Source of the DNA: Jeotgalibaca porci
Lineage (GTDB): Bacteria > Bacillota > Bacilli > Lactobacillales > Aerococcaceae
Direction: 5' to 3'
Assembly: GCF_011299095.1 (NCBI RefSeq)
Contig: NZ_CP049889.1
Coordinates: 408,501 to 472,500 of the forward strand
Length of the DNA stretch: 64,000 nt
Both the position numbers and the translations under genes were made by a program. The notes beneath the pieces were generated by a model. It saw only the letters and a program-made list of their open reading frames with translations. It searched no databases and had not been told where the DNA came from. Below, piece after piece: positions 35,968 through 47,084 of the stretch (the first letter of the stretch is position 1; each line of letters begins with the position of its first letter).

Positions 35968-37166
35968 CCTAATCGATCATTTATGTAAATATTATTCACA
36001 ATTGCTAAAGCAACTGAGGAAACAATTAAACTGGAACCACCATAGCTGACGAAAGGAAAAGTCACTCCGGTTAAAGGTAGTATCCCGACCGCACCCCCGA
36101 CATTAATCGTTCCTTGTACTAAGAACAAAGTGCTCATCCCAATACAGACTAGCTGCCCAAAGGAGTCTTTAATACTCAGACTGATTCGGTACATACGGAA
36201 AATCATATAAAAGAAGGTCGCCAGCACTGCCAAAACTCTGAATAAGCCTAATTCTTCAGCCATTATTGGGATAATAAAGTCTGTATAAGATTCCGGTAAA
36301 TAGCCTGTTTTTTGGACACTTTCGCCAATCCCTACTCCAAACAATCCCCCTCTAGCTAATGCATAAAAAGAGTTTACCAACTGGAACGAGGAATTCCTGA
36401 CATCTTCAAACGGATCTAAGAACGCCGTGAAGCGATCCATCATATAAGCTGGTACAAGCGGTAACCCACCCTGCCATTTTACAAGTCCAATGAAAGCAAA
36501 GTAGAAGGCTAAAACGGCAGCAATCGCCGATAATCCCATCCAAAATGGCAAACCGCTCATAAGCAGCATCGTGACGCAGATTGCTCCGATTATGATAACC
36601 CCACCCATATCAGGCTGAATAAGGACCAAAAAGAGAAAAATCGCAATGACCATAACCGGCTTCTTACCCACTTTAAAAATTTCTTTAAAAACATTTGTAT
36701 TTTTACTTCTCTGAATACAAGCAAATTTATCCTCGTTATTAGAAAGGAATGTTGCCAAATAGAGTACCATCATAATCTTTAATAGTTCAGATGGTTGAAC
36801 GGAAAAGAGTCCCAAGTCTATCCAAGCACTTGCCCCATTGACCGCAATCCCTTTGATTAATACATATAGGAGCATCAGCATTATTACGAGCAAGCTGATT
36901 CCAATAAAGCGCTTCGAGGTATATAGCCGTTTCGTTACCGTTGATCCTATCAAAATAACCAAAACACTTAAAATCGAAAAGATAAATTGGCGAATTAAGA
37001 AATATTCTGAGTTATTAAATTGACTCATAGCAAAATAACTGCTTGAACTGTAAACCATTAAAATACCAATTCCTAGTAAAATGAAATACGGAATGAGCAG
37101 TTTCCAATCTGAATGTCGGAATTTCCGCTGAACCCCTGATAATAGTGAACTTTTTTTATTTGCCAT
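35964..37166 (-). CDS. ftsW: Septal peptidoglycan glycosyltransferase FtsW
   Basis: SEDS-family enzyme that polymerises lipid II at the division septum. The 400 aa have about ten transmembrane helices, LFSVQPSELLKIMMVLYLA, VLIQPDMGGVIIIGAI, and the C-terminal PLTGVTFPFVSYGGSSLIVSS. The choice of FtsW over RodA rests on its place directly after ylaN and before the ylb cluster, as in Bacillus. Confidence 0.9.
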   Translation of the reverse strand: MANKKSSLLSGVQRKFRHSDWKLLIPYFILLGIGILMVYSSSSYFAMSQFNNSEYFLIRQFIFSILSVLVILIGSTVTKRLYTSKRFIGISLLVIMLMLLYVLIKGIAVNGASAWIDLGLFSVQPSELLKIMMVLYLATFLSNNEDKFACIQRSKNTNVFKEIFKVGKKPVMVIAIFLFLVLIQPDMGGVIIIGAICVTMLLMSGLPFWMGLSAIAAVLAFYFAFIGLVKWQGGLPLVPAYMMDRFTAFLDPFEDVRNSSFQLVNSFYALARGGLFGVGIGESVQKTGYLPESYTDFIIPIMAEELGLFRVLAVLATFFYMIFRMYRISLSIKDSFGQLVCIGMSTLFLVQGTINVGGAVGILPLTGVTFPFVSYGGSSLIVSSVALAIVNNIYINDRLG

Positions 37167-37169
37167 TAC

Positions 37170-37469
37170 TTACTCCCCTTTAGAATGCGGGTGATTATTA
37201 TTCTGTTCATAGTAATTGTTATACATTTTATTTAATGAATTTTCTAAATCACTCAAAATCCTCATGCCCGTATTTTTATCTAAAACACCTAACTTGACTG
37301 CATAGTCGATTTGTCTGGACAGTCCATATAATTGTGTGTCTACTACTTCTTCAAAGGCGGGACACGCAGCAAAACACAGATGCTCTTTTTGACTATTAAT
37401 GAGTTTATAAACTTTCTCAGTTTCTTCCACTAGTAATTGCAGTGCTAACTCTTTTGTAGATGTCTCCAT
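37170..37469 (-). CDS. ylaN: YlaN family protein (DUF1507)
   Basis: A 99-aa helical protein close to B. subtilis YlaN: CPAFEEVVDTQLYGLSRQIDYAVKLGVLD is nearly the family signature. YlaN has been linked to iron homeostasis through Fur. An AAGGAGG ribosome site precedes the ATG, and an extended -10 (TGCTATAAT, minus strand 37501-37509) lies 32 bases upstream. The C-terminus is Asn/His-rich. Confidence 0.93.
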   Translation of the reverse strand: METSTKELALQLLVEETEKVYKLINSQKEHLCFAACPAFEEVVDTQLYGLSRQIDYAVKLGVLDKNTGMRILSDLENSLNKMYNNYYEQNNNHPHSKGE

Positions 37470-37776
37470 TTTGCTTCCCTCCTTAGTATGACTCTTATTT
37501 ATTATAGCATATAAAATTAATCGGCAGATAACGTTTTTGGACAGGGTTCATGAGCCACGATGCTAAATTTCGAGTTCTCTTTATCTCGTCAGATAATAAT
37601 GCGCGTACATACTTTTTAGCTTTTATGATAGTACGTACCCCATCTACTTATAGTAAAAATAATCAAAGAATAGTTATTGCAGCGAACAATTACTGATACG
37701 TTATCATTCTTGTTTGTTCGAGAGCGGATACAATGCTATGTTTTAGGTAATCTGAAAATGAAAGGTAGCAGTGTAT
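37470..37776. other. Intergenic region between ylaN and the HAD fragment
   Basis: About 300 bases. It holds the ylaN promoter (extended -10 at 37501-37509, minus strand) and a weak GTACATACT/AGTACGTAC inverted repeat near 37606-37641. No ORF with a ribosome site. Confidence 0.5.
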
Positions 37777-37998
37777 ATGCAAATAAAATCTATTATTTTT
37801 GATTTAGATGGTTTACTAATTAATTCAGAAATTGTTTCATTTGAAATTTACAAAGAATTACTTGCACAGCATCAGCACAATTTTACATTGGAAAATTATG
37901 CACAGAATTATTCAGGGCGATCTAGCATCCTAAACATGGAAAATCCGCCAAAAAAAACTGACTCCGAAAATTCGAAGTCAGTTTTTTTGTTATATTAG
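37777..37998 (+). pseudogene. Truncated HAD-family hydrolase (N-terminal fragment)
   Basis: ATG 37777 with AAAGG upstream encodes the start of a beta-phosphoglucomutase-like HAD hydrolase: IIFDLDGLLINSEIVSFEIYKELL has the DxD nucleophile motif I and the beginning of the cap. After about 53 residues (NYSGRSSILNMEN) homology stops and the frame runs through the typA terminator to a stop at 37996-37998. HAD proteins of this group are 210-230 aa, so about three quarters are missing, probably by deletion. Confidence 0.72.
37951..37988 (-). terminator. Terminator after typA
   Basis: AAAAACTGACT and AGTCAGTTTTT form a strong hairpin with CCGAA/TTCGA inside; T-runs on both strands. Confidence 0.88.
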
Positions 37999-39845
37999 TT
38001 AGAAGCGTCTACAGCTTTTTTCTTACGTTTTGCTGCTTTTTCACGTTCGTTTTTGTCCAAGATTTGTTTACGTAGACGAATACTTGTTGGCGTAATCTCA
38101 CAATACTCATCTTCGCCCATGAATTCTAGTGATTCTTCAAGCGTCAAGATTTTCGGACGTTTGATAACGTTTGTTTGGTCTTTATTAGCGGAACGGACGT
38201 TCGTTTGTTGTTTCGCTTTTGTAATGTTAACGGCAATGTCGTTTTCACGTGCATTTTCACCAACAACCATACCTTCGTAAATATCTGTACCTGGTTCAAT
38301 AAAGATTGTTCCACGGTCTTCAATTCCCATAATTCCGTACGTTGTTGCTTTACCTGTATCTGTTGAAACAAGTGCTCCGTTACGACGTCCACCGATTTTA
38401 CCTGATAATTCTGGTAAATATGAGTCAAACGTATGAGCCATAATACCGTATCCGCGTGTCATTGAAAGGAATTCTGTTGAATAACCAATCAACCCACGTG
38501 AAGGAACTAGGAAAATCAATCGAACTTGTCCGTTACCAGGGTTAATCATATCTTGCATTTCACCTTTACGTAGGCTCAATGATTCAATAACTGATCCCAT
38601 GTATTCTTCTGGTGTGTCAATTTGAACACGTTCAAACGGTTCAGATCTTACGCCATCGAATTCTCGGATGATTACTTCCGGACGTGAAACTTGTAATTCA
38701 AAGCCTTCACGACGCATGTTTTCTACCAAGATAGACAAGTGAAGTTCTCCACGACCAGAAACAATCCATGCATCTGGTGAATCAGTGTTTTCAACCCGTA
38801 GAGAAACGTCTGTATGTAATTCTTTCATCAAGCGTTCTTCTATTTTACTAGAAGTCACGAATTTACCTTCGCGACCTGCGAATGGTGAGTTATTCGTCAA
38901 GAATGTCATTTGTAGTGTTGGTTCGTCAATATGTAGAACCGGTAGTGCTTCTTGATGGTTAATAGGTGTTATTGTTTCACCTACATAGATGTCTTCCATA
39001 CCAGAAATTGCAATCAAGTCGCCTGCAACAGCTTCAGTGATTTCAACACGGTCTAGACCAAACCAGCCAAATAGTTTCGTTACTCGGAAGTTCTTAACAG
39101 ATCCATCAAGTTTCATCAAGGATACTTGATCTCCCACTTTAATTTTACCGCGGAATACACGACCGATACCAATACGACCAACGAAATCGTTATAGTCAAG
39201 CATGGCTACTTGGAATTGAAGTGGTTCTTCAGAGTTATCAACTGGAGCTGGAATATGTTCCAATACAGTATCAAATACCGCATCCATTGATTCTTCTTGA
39301 TCAGCTGGATCTTCAGATAAACTTGATGTTCCGTTTAATCCTGAAGCATAAACAACTGGGAATTCCAATTGATCATCATCAGCGCCTAATTCGATAAACA
39401 ATTCTAAAACTTCGTCTACTACTTCTGCAGTACGTGCTGTTGGTTTATCAATTTTGTTGATGACAACGATTGGGATTAGTTTTTGTTCCAATGCTTTTTT
39501 CAATACAAAACGTGTTTGTGGCATTGTTCCTTCGTATGAATCGACGATAAGTAATACTCCGTCAACCATTTTCATAATACGTTCTACTTCTCCACCGAAG
39601 TCCGCGTGACCTGGTGTATCCATAATATTAATACGGTTTCCCTTGTAAGAAACTGCTGTATTTTTAGCTAATATTGTAATACCACGTTCTTTTTCAATAT
39701 CATTAGAGTCCATTGCGCGCTCTTCTAACTGCGCACGAGCATCTAGTGTATCAGACTGTTTCAACAGCTCATCAACCATAGTTGTTTTACCGTGGTCAAC
39801 GTGGGCAATGATTGCGATATTTCTGATATCTTCTCTTAATTTCAT
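37995..39845 (-). CDS. typA: Ribosome-associated GTPase TypA/BipA
   Basis: Translational GTPase involved in ribosome assembly and stress responses. The 616 aa have AHVDHGKTTMVDELL (G1), ERGITILAKNTAV (G2), DTPGHADFGGEVER (G3), NKIDKP (G4), EF-G-like domains III and V, and a C-terminal basic extension (DKNEREKAAKRKKK). ATG 39845 is chosen: GGAGGAATAAAAAA precedes it; an upstream in-frame start has no such site. Confidence 0.96.
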   Translation of the reverse strand: MKLREDIRNIAIIAHVDHGKTTMVDELLKQSDTLDARAQLEERAMDSNDIEKERGITILAKNTAVSYKGNRINIMDTPGHADFGGEVERIMKMVDGVLLIVDSYEGTMPQTRFVLKKALEQKLIPIVVINKIDKPTARTAEVVDEVLELFIELGADDDQLEFPVVYASGLNGTSSLSEDPADQEESMDAVFDTVLEHIPAPVDNSEEPLQFQVAMLDYNDFVGRIGIGRVFRGKIKVGDQVSLMKLDGSVKNFRVTKLFGWFGLDRVEITEAVAGDLIAISGMEDIYVGETITPINHQEALPVLHIDEPTLQMTFLTNNSPFAGREGKFVTSSKIEERLMKELHTDVSLRVENTDSPDAWIVSGRGELHLSILVENMRREGFELQVSRPEVIIREFDGVRSEPFERVQIDTPEEYMGSVIESLSLRKGEMQDMINPGNGQVRLIFLVPSRGLIGYSTEFLSMTRGYGIMAHTFDSYLPELSGKIGGRRNGALVSTDTGKATTYGIMGIEDRGTIFIEPGTDIYEGMVVGENARENDIAVNITKAKQQTNVRSANKDQTNVIKRPKILTLEESLEFMGEDEYCEITPTSIRLRKQILDKNEREKAAKRKKKAVDASN

Positions 39846-40042
39846 TTTTTTATTCCTCCGCTTGTTTACTGCCAAAAAGAAAGACCCCAACTTTGAATAG
39901 TCTAAGGGTCACTCCGCTGGTTACGGGAAAATATTTATTCAATATTTCCACTTATCTCAAGTACTTTTTCAACTGTTCCATTGTACCATGGCTGGTTTTG
40001 TTTGGGAAGAAAAAAAGCTCATTATATGGAAAAAGCTTGTTT

Positions 40043-40822
40043 TTAATTGCTAAACTTTCCGATAATTTGCTCATAAGCCATTGGATTAGCAATAATGATT
40101 GGGTTATTTTCCAATAATTTTATTGGTTCTCCATCTGGTCGCGTCATTTTCAATCCCAATTCTGCTGCCATTACCATTCCAGGTGCAACATCCCAAAAGC
40201 TAAGCGGGGTTGTCACATAAGCCGATATACGGTTGGAAATGACTTGAACCATTTCAAGCCCGGACGACCCCATCAGACGGACACCTAAAGAATCGCCTAC
40301 AATGCTTCGCGCGCGTTCAGGATCACGCATTTCCATTCTGGTATTTATTGACACCAGACCTTCGCTTATTGGATGTTCTGCAATTGGCTCCATTAAATGA
40401 CCATTACAACGCACGCCATGCCCTTTCACGCCCTCATATAACTCTTCATGAATGACGTCGTTTATAAAGCTTAGGACAGGTTCTCCATCGTTAAACACTG
40501 CTAGCATAGAACAGAAGTTTCGCTTTTGTTTGACATAATTTAAAGTACCATCAATTGGATCAATTACCCAAATGAAGCCTTTTAAATCTTCAAATGTATC
40601 GTATGTCCCTTCTTCGCCCAGAATTTTGTGGTCCGGGAAATGTTCTTGAATTTTCTGAACGTAAAATTTTTCAATAAAACGGTCCATTTCTGTGACTAGG
40701 TCACTCGGATTTGTTTTTTCTTCCACTTTAATGGAGTTATCTGCTAAGGATTCACGTAGTATATCTCCGGCTTCTTCTACCCATCCCCGTATCATCTCGG
40801 CCATTGCAACATAATCAATCAT
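40043..40822 (-). CDS. suhB: Inositol monophosphatase family protein
   Basis: Magnesium-dependent phosphatase of 259 aa. Metal and substrate motifs: EKTNPSDLVTEMDRFIE, GEEG, WVIDPIDGTLNYVK and SFWDVAPGMVMAAELG. Related to B. subtilis YktC. ATG 40822 lies 9 nt after AGGAGG. It follows yktA by 13 nt. Exact substrate (inositol phosphate, PAP or sugar phosphates) cannot be told from sequence. Confidence 0.9.
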   Translation of the reverse strand: MIDYVAMAEMIRGWVEEAGDILRESLADNSIKVEEKTNPSDLVTEMDRFIEKFYVQKIQEHFPDHKILGEEGTYDTFEDLKGFIWVIDPIDGTLNYVKQKRNFCSMLAVFNDGEPVLSFINDVIHEELYEGVKGHGVRCNGHLMEPIAEHPISEGLVSINTRMEMRDPERARSIVGDSLGVRLMGSSGLEMVQVISNRISAYVTTPLSFWDVAPGMVMAAELGLKMTRPDGEPIKLLENNPIIIANPMAYEQIIGKFSN

Positions 40823-40835
40823 CCTTGGCATCCTC

Positions 40836-41117
40836 CTACTTTCTATGTTTTTCCATATTAATGGTTTTCGCTTCTATTTTAGAAGCTTGCACAACTCTAT
40901 ATAAGGAATAATCTGATATTCTTTCAAATTCATTTCCAAGTCTTTTCTCTTCACCTTTTGAAGGTACAACTTCTTTGAAAGCACGGTATTTTCTCAAGAA
41001 TTCGTCCCGATTAATACCCCCTTCATAGGCAGATTCAACCGCATTCCACATTGAAATCACTGAACCCATTTCTTGGTGAGTCCACTCTAAATCAAGCGGA
41101 TAACTATAATTTTTCAT
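40836..41117 (-). CDS. yktA: UPF0223 family protein (YktA)
   Basis: A 93-aa helical cytoplasmic protein. [23 protein letters not shown] and [25 protein letters not shown] are the UPF0223 signature. Function unknown. It sits between pdhD and suhB, as in Bacillus, but behind the pdhD terminator. Confidence 0.9.
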   Translation of the reverse strand: MKNYSYPLDLEWTHQEMGSVISMWNAVESAYEGGINRDEFLRKYRAFKEVVPSKGEEKRLGNEFERISDYSLYRVVQASKIEAKTINMEKHRK

Positions 41118-41154
41118 TTATGACCTCCAGAATTGTTTCTTTTATCATATCACA

Positions 41155-41193
41155 AAAAAACCAGAAACGAGACACGCGGTCCTGTTCCTGGTT
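41155..41193 (-). terminator. Terminator of the pyruvate dehydrogenase operon
   Basis: On the minus strand AACCAGGAAC pairs with GTTTCTGGTT, with AGGA/TC inside, followed by TTTTT. Confidence 0.8.
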
Positions 41194-41201
41194 TGATTTG
41201 A

Positions 41202-42608
41202 TTAAATATGTATTGGTAGTCCAAGTGCCAACTCAGCAGCATCCATAACTGTTTCAGATAGGGATGGGTGTGAGTGGATTGTCAACGCGATATCATCAGC
41301 GTTCATGCCTGCTTCGATAGCTAAACCTAGCTCAGCAATTACATCTGATGCGCTCACGCCGGCAACTTGTGCACCAACGATAACATTGTCTTCTTTTGTC
41401 GTTACTAAACGAACGAATCCTTCAGTAGCATCTAATGACAACGCACGACCGTTACCAGATAATGGGAATTTATGCCCTTTAACTTTTAGGCCTTGGTCTT
41501 TTGCTTCTTTTTCAGTTAAACCTACTGTAGCCAATTCAGGATCTGTAAATGCTACTGCAGGCATAGCTGTGTAGTCAATCGCAACTGGTTTGCCAGAAAT
41601 TGCTTCGGCAGCAATTTTAGCTTCGTAACTTGCTTTATGAGCAAGAGCAGCTCCAGGAGTGATATCACCGATTGCGTAGATGTTTTTAATGTTTGTACGG
41701 CCTTGGTTATCAACTTTAACTAATCCACGATCAGTCAATTCAACCCCAACAACTTCTAAACCTAAATCATCTGTATTTGGACGACGACCAACAGTTACCA
41801 TTACGTAGTCAGCTTCGATAGATTCTTCTTTACCAGCTGCTTCGTATTTAACAGTTACGCTGTCTCCGTTATCAACGGCTTCTTTAGCCATTGCGTTTGT
41901 AACGTATGTAATACCTTTATCATTGAATGATTTCTCAACCAATTTGACCATGTCTTTTTCAAACGATGGTAATAATTGTGGAGAACCTTCAAGAATTGTA
42001 ACTTCTGCACCTAGGTTAGCATAAGCAGTACCTAATTCAGTACCAACTACCCCACCACCAACGATAACAAGTTTCTTAGGAACTTCTTTTAAGTTCAAGC
42101 CGCCTGTTGAGTCGATGATACGTCCGCCAAATTTGAATCCTTTGATTTCGATTGGACGGCTACCTGTTGCAACGATAGCATTTTTGAAAGTATATGTTTG
42201 TGCAGCGTCTTCAGTGAAAACACGTAAAGTGTTTGCGTCATTGAAGAAGGCAGTTCCCATAATAATTTCAACTTTATTTTTCTTCAACAAGTAAGAAATA
42301 CCACTTGTTAGAGTGTTGACAACTTTTTTGTCTTTCCACTCTTGTGTTTTTGTAAAATCAAGTTTTACATTTTCAGCAGTAATACCGAAAGTTTCAGCAT
42401 TCATTGCTTCTTGGTAACGGTGACCAGCAGCAATCAATGCTTTTGAAGGAATACAACCAACGTTTAGACAAACGCCGCCGATGTACTCTTTCTCGATAAT
42501 TGCTACTTTTTGTCCCATTTGTGCGGCACGGATGGCAGCTACATAGCCACCAGGTCCGGAACCAATCACAACTGTATCTAGTTCAACTGCGAAATCGCCT
42601 ACTACCAT
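41202..42608 (-). CDS. pdhD: Dihydrolipoyl dehydrogenase (E3 of pyruvate dehydrogenase)
   Basis: Reoxidises dihydrolipoamide on E2 with NAD+. The 468 aa hold the FAD site [18 protein letters not shown], the disulfide [16 protein letters not shown], the NAD site [26 protein letters not shown] and the C-terminal His-Glu pair in HSHPSLSE. Last gene of the operon, 7 nt after pdhC. Confidence 0.96.
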   Translation of the reverse strand: MVVGDFAVELDTVVIGSGPGGYVAAIRAAQMGQKVAIIEKEYIGGVCLNVGCIPSKALIAAGHRYQEAMNAETFGITAENVKLDFTKTQEWKDKKVVNTLTSGISYLLKKNKVEIIMGTAFFNDANTLRVFTEDAAQTYTFKNAIVATGSRPIEIKGFKFGGRIIDSTGGLNLKEVPKKLVIVGGGVVGTELGTAYANLGAEVTILEGSPQLLPSFEKDMVKLVEKSFNDKGITYVTNAMAKEAVDNGDSVTVKYEAAGKEESIEADYVMVTVGRRPNTDDLGLEVVGVELTDRGLVKVDNQGRTNIKNIYAIGDITPGAALAHKASYEAKIAAEAISGKPVAIDYTAMPAVAFTDPELATVGLTEKEAKDQGLKVKGHKFPLSGNGRALSLDATEGFVRLVTTKEDNVIVGAQVAGVSASDVIAELGLAIEAGMNADDIALTIHSHPSLSETVMDAAELALGLPIHI

Positions 42609-42615
42609 TCTAAAA

Positions 42616-44235
42616 TCATCCTTCCATCAATAGTAATTCTGGATCAGCCAACAAACGTTTGATGTTGTTCAACGCTTTTTGAGCTGTTGCGCCATCGATA
42701 GCACGGTGGTCATAACTCAATGAAAGTTTCAATACGCGTCCTACAGCAAGTTCGCCTTCTGCATTCACGATTGGTTGTTGAGCAATTGTACCAATTCCTA
42801 AGATAGCAACTTCAGGATGGTTGATAACTGGTGTGAACCAACCGCCACCTACAGAACCTACGTTACTGATTGTGATTGAACCGTTTCTCATTTCAGCAGC
42901 TGCCAATTTGCCATCATGAGCTTTTGCAGCTAATTCATTGATTTCGTCAGCAATTTGGAACATACCTTTAGAGTCAGTATCTTTTACGTTTGGAACGTAT
43001 AGGCCTGCATCTGTATCAGTTGCGATACCGATATTAAAGTAGTTTTTATAAACAATTTCATTTGTAGCATCATCAATTGATGAATTCAAAATCGGGAACT
43101 CGCGTAATGTAGCAGTCAAAGCTTTTACTACGTAAGGCAAGAAAGTCAATTTCGTACCACGGTCTGCAGCAACGTCTTTGAATTTCTTACGGTGATCCCA
43201 TAGTTTAGAAACTTCTACTTCGTCATGGTGTGTTACATGCGGAGCAGTATGTTTAGAGTTAACCATTGCTTTCGCAATTGCTTTTCTCATTGGAGTCATT
43301 TTCTCACGTGTTTCACTTTCAGCAACATTTGAAGTATATGGTTGTGCTGGTGCCGCTTCTTTAGCTGCTGCTGGTGCAGAAGTAACTGCTGAAGTTGCTT
43401 CTTGAGCTGCTGGAGCTTGTGCTACAGGTGCTTGAGAACCGAAGTTATCAATATCTGCTTTAACAACACGTCCACCTTTTCCTGTTGGTGCTACTTGTGT
43501 AATATCTACGCCTTTTTCACGTGCATATTGACGTACAGATGGCATAGCTAGAATACGTTTGTTTGGATCTGCTGCTGTTGGAACGCTAGCTGGAGCATCT
43601 TGTGATACTGGTGCTGCTGTTGGTGTCGCTTCTTCAGCTGGTGCAGATGAAGCTGCATTGTTGTGACCAGGTGCATCGATTTCTACCAATACATCTCCGA
43701 TTACTGCAACATTACCTTCAGGAACAACAATACGTACGATTGTACCTGTAACAGGAGATGGAATCTCTTCTACAGATTTGTCGTTTTGGATTTCTACCAA
43801 TGTATCATCTTCGTTGATTGTGTCGCCTTCTTTAACTGGCCAAGATGCAACTTCACCTTCCATGATTCCTTCACCAAGTGCTGGTAATTTGAATTGGAAG
43901 ACTCCGCCGCCTGTAGCTGGTGCTGCTGGCGCTTCTGTTGCCGCTGGAGCAGGAGCTGCTTCCGCTGCAGGTGCTGCTTCTTCAGTATCTTCATAACCAG
44001 GTACGTCGATTTCTACTAATACATCTCCGATTACTGCAACTTCACCTTCTGCAACTACGATTTTTGTAACCGTACCTGTTACTGGTGATGGAATTTCTTC
44101 CACAGATTTGTCGTTTTGGATTTCAACTAGCGTATCATCTTCATTGATTGTGTCGCCAACTTTAATTGGCCATGAAGCAATCTCGCCTTCCATGATTCCT
44201 TCGCCTAATGCTGGCAATTTGAATTTGTAAGCCAT
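42616..44235 (-). CDS. pdhC: Dihydrolipoyllysine acetyltransferase (E2) with two lipoyl domains
   Basis: Core of the pyruvate dehydrogenase complex. The 539 aa have two almost identical lipoyl domains (about 1-80 and 115-195), each with [12 protein letters not shown] and [13 protein letters not shown] (lipoyl Lys), joined by Ala/Pro/Glu-rich linkers, then an E3-binding domain ([19 protein letters not shown]) and the catalytic domain ending [15 protein letters not shown] 44235 starts the lipoyl domain; the frame extends upstream without family support. The duplicated domains also form a DNA repeat. Confidence 0.96.
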   Translation of the reverse strand: MAYKFKLPALGEGIMEGEIASWPIKVGDTINEDDTLVEIQNDKSVEEIPSPVTGTVTKIVVAEGEVAVIGDVLVEIDVPGYEDTEEAAPAAEAAPAPAATEAPAAPATGGGVFQFKLPALGEGIMEGEVASWPVKEGDTINEDDTLVEIQNDKSVEEIPSPVTGTIVRIVVPEGNVAVIGDVLVEIDAPGHNNAASSAPAEEATPTAAPVSQDAPASVPTAADPNKRILAMPSVRQYAREKGVDITQVAPTGKGGRVVKADIDNFGSQAPVAQAPAAQEATSAVTSAPAAAKEAAPAQPYTSNVAESETREKMTPMRKAIAKAMVNSKHTAPHVTHHDEVEVSKLWDHRKKFKDVAADRGTKLTFLPYVVKALTATLREFPILNSSIDDATNEIVYKNYFNIGIATDTDAGLYVPNVKDTDSKGMFQIADEINELAAKAHDGKLAAAEMRNGSITISNVGSVGGGWFTPVINHPEVAILGIGTIAQQPIVNAEGELAVGRVLKLSLSYDHRAIDGATAQKALNNIKRLLADPELLLMEG

Positions 44236-44337
44236 TATCATATCATCCCTTCGATTCGTTCTATCCCTTTTTGTTTTAATAAACAGGGAAAAATACAGTT
44301 TTTGAAAAACTGTATTCATCCTGTTCAATAAAATAAA

Positions 44338-45315
44338 TTAGAAGTTGTATACTTCTTTAATTTTCGCTTCGATATCAGAAGCATTTGGTAACCAAGCGTT
44401 TTCTGCCTGACCAAACGGGAATACAGTGTCAGGAGCAGCTACACGCCCGATTGGTGCTTCTAGTGAAAGAATAGCGCGTTCAGAAATTTCTGACATAACC
44501 ATTGCTCCAACACCAGCTTGACGTTGTGCTTCTTGAACTACTACTACGCGGCCTGTTTTTTCAACAGATGCGATGATTGTTTCCACGTCTAATGGAGAAA
44601 CAGTACGTAAGTCAACAACTTCAACTGAGATTCCTTCTTTTTCTAAATCTTCAGCAGCTTTAACTGCTTCACGAACCATTGCTCCGTAAGTAATGACAGA
44701 AACGTCTTTACCTTCGCGAGTAATAGCTGCTTTTCCGATAGGAACAGTGTATGACTCTTCTGGAACTTCGTCACGGAATGAACGGTAAAGTTTCATGTGC
44801 TCTAGGTAGATAACTGGGTCGTTATCACGAATAGCAGAAATCATAAGACCTTTTGCATCATAAGGGTTTGATGGAATAACAACTTTAACACCTGGAGATT
44901 GAGCCATTAGACCTTCTAGGTTGTCAGAGTGCAATTCTGGTGTATGCACACCACCACCGAAAGGTGAGCGAACTACGATAGGCATTTGGCGTGTACCACC
45001 CATACGGTAACGGTAACGAGCCATTTGCGCTACGATTGAGTCCATTACTTCGAATACGAAACCGAAGAATTGGATTTCTGGAACTGGACGGTAACCTTCA
45101 AGTGCAAGACCGATTGCCAATCCACCAATACCTGATTCAGCTAAAGGAGTATCGAATACGCGGTCTTCACCAAACTTTTCTTGTAGACCTTGAGTCGCAC
45201 GGAAAACACCACCGTTTTTACCAACGTCTTCACCAAAAATCAGTACATTTGGATCACTTTCAAGTTCATTTGCAAGCGCATCTGTAATCGCTTGGATCAT
45301 AGTCATTTGAGCCAT
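44338..45315 (-). CDS. pdhB: Pyruvate dehydrogenase E1 beta subunit
   Basis: With E1 alpha, decarboxylates pyruvate on thiamine pyrophosphate. The 325 aa include [51 protein letters not shown] and the C-terminal transketolase-like domain [13 protein letters not shown]. Starts 2 nt before the pdhA stop region, closely coupled. Confidence 0.96.
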   Translation of the reverse strand: MAQMTMIQAITDALANELESDPNVLIFGEDVGKNGGVFRATQGLQEKFGEDRVFDTPLAESGIGGLAIGLALEGYRPVPEIQFFGFVFEVMDSIVAQMARYRYRMGGTRQMPIVVRSPFGGGVHTPELHSDNLEGLMAQSPGVKVVIPSNPYDAKGLMISAIRDNDPVIYLEHMKLYRSFRDEVPEESYTVPIGKAAITREGKDVSVITYGAMVREAVKAAEDLEKEGISVEVVDLRTVSPLDVETIIASVEKTGRVVVVQEAQRQAGVGAMVMSEISERAILSLEAPIGRVAAPDTVFPFGQAENAWLPNASDIEAKIKEVYNF

Positions 45316-45317
45316 GC

Positions 45318-46445
<1,128 letters not shown>

Positions 46446-46529
46446 TTACATTTGAGATTTCATCAATTTTGATGAGCTTTTTTTGTACAGTTCCAAAAAA
46501 CTGTATTATTCTTGTTACCTCACATCAAT

Positions 46530-46558
46530 AATTTACCACTGACCCCCATTTAATGCAA
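46530..46558 (-). promoter_or_regulatory. Probable pdhA promoter
   Basis: On the minus strand TTGCAT (46553-46558), 17 bases, TAAATT (46530-46535), giving a leader of about 95 nt to pdhA. Confidence 0.6.
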
Positions 46559-46604
46559 GGCATTGAATTTCTTTTTTTATGTTCTTTAACTGCCCTAACA
46601 ACAA

Positions 46605-46618
46605 TGGAAGCGCTTCTC
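46605..46618 (-). promoter_or_regulatory. cre-like CcpA site upstream of pdhA
   Basis: GAGAAGCGCTTCCA with the palindromic core GAAGCGCTTC matches 12 of 14 cre positions. It lies about 47 bases upstream of the -35, a position more typical of CcpA activation, or of a block to an upstream promoter. Confidence 0.5.
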
Positions 46619-46896
46619 TTTCGTTACTTGTTCAATTGTTAACGAACGTTTTATTGCTCTTTTCTCCTTGTTTTATTACGACTTAATAAGTCTGAAAGCG
46701 GCTCATCTGTGCTAGGCTGTTATATTATAACAAACGAACTGTATTAGTAATAACCTCATAGAATAGTCTTAATACCAACTTTACAATTGAAACAGCCTAA
46801 TTACCCGAGTGTTACGTGACTTTTCATTCTCTATATTTAAGTATATAAACAAACACTTCGTAAGACTGTTACATTTTCCTGAGTGTATTTGGGTTA

Positions 46897-46910
46897 TGAA
46901 AACATTCACA
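46897..46910 (+). promoter_or_regulatory. Second cre-like site in the gdhA-pdhA interval
   Basis: TGAAAACATTCACA matches 13 of 14 cre positions, the central CG being CA. It is about 340 bases from the pdh promoter, so its target is unclear. Confidence 0.4.
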
Positions 46911-47006
46911 AACATAAAATTAATTTTTTCTAATCTGTTTTTAAATGGAATAAGCGGCCCTTTTCCTGCTGTTTAGTTATTTTCTTTAATAATATAATAA
47001 AAAAGA

Positions 47007-47026
47007 AGTGGGAAATAATTCCCACT
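47007..47026 (-). terminator. Terminator after gdhA
   Basis: AGTGGGAA pairs with TTCCCACT, followed on the minus strand by TCTTTTTT. Confidence 0.82.
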
Positions 47027-47084
47027 CCCTTACTGATTATTCTAAATGTGAGATAAAAGTCAGTCTCATTTTGCCTATATCTAA

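Noticed and set aside
37549-37610. Short frame starting ATG CTA AAT TTC upstream of the HAD fragment
   Set aside because: No ribosome site and no recognisable protein.
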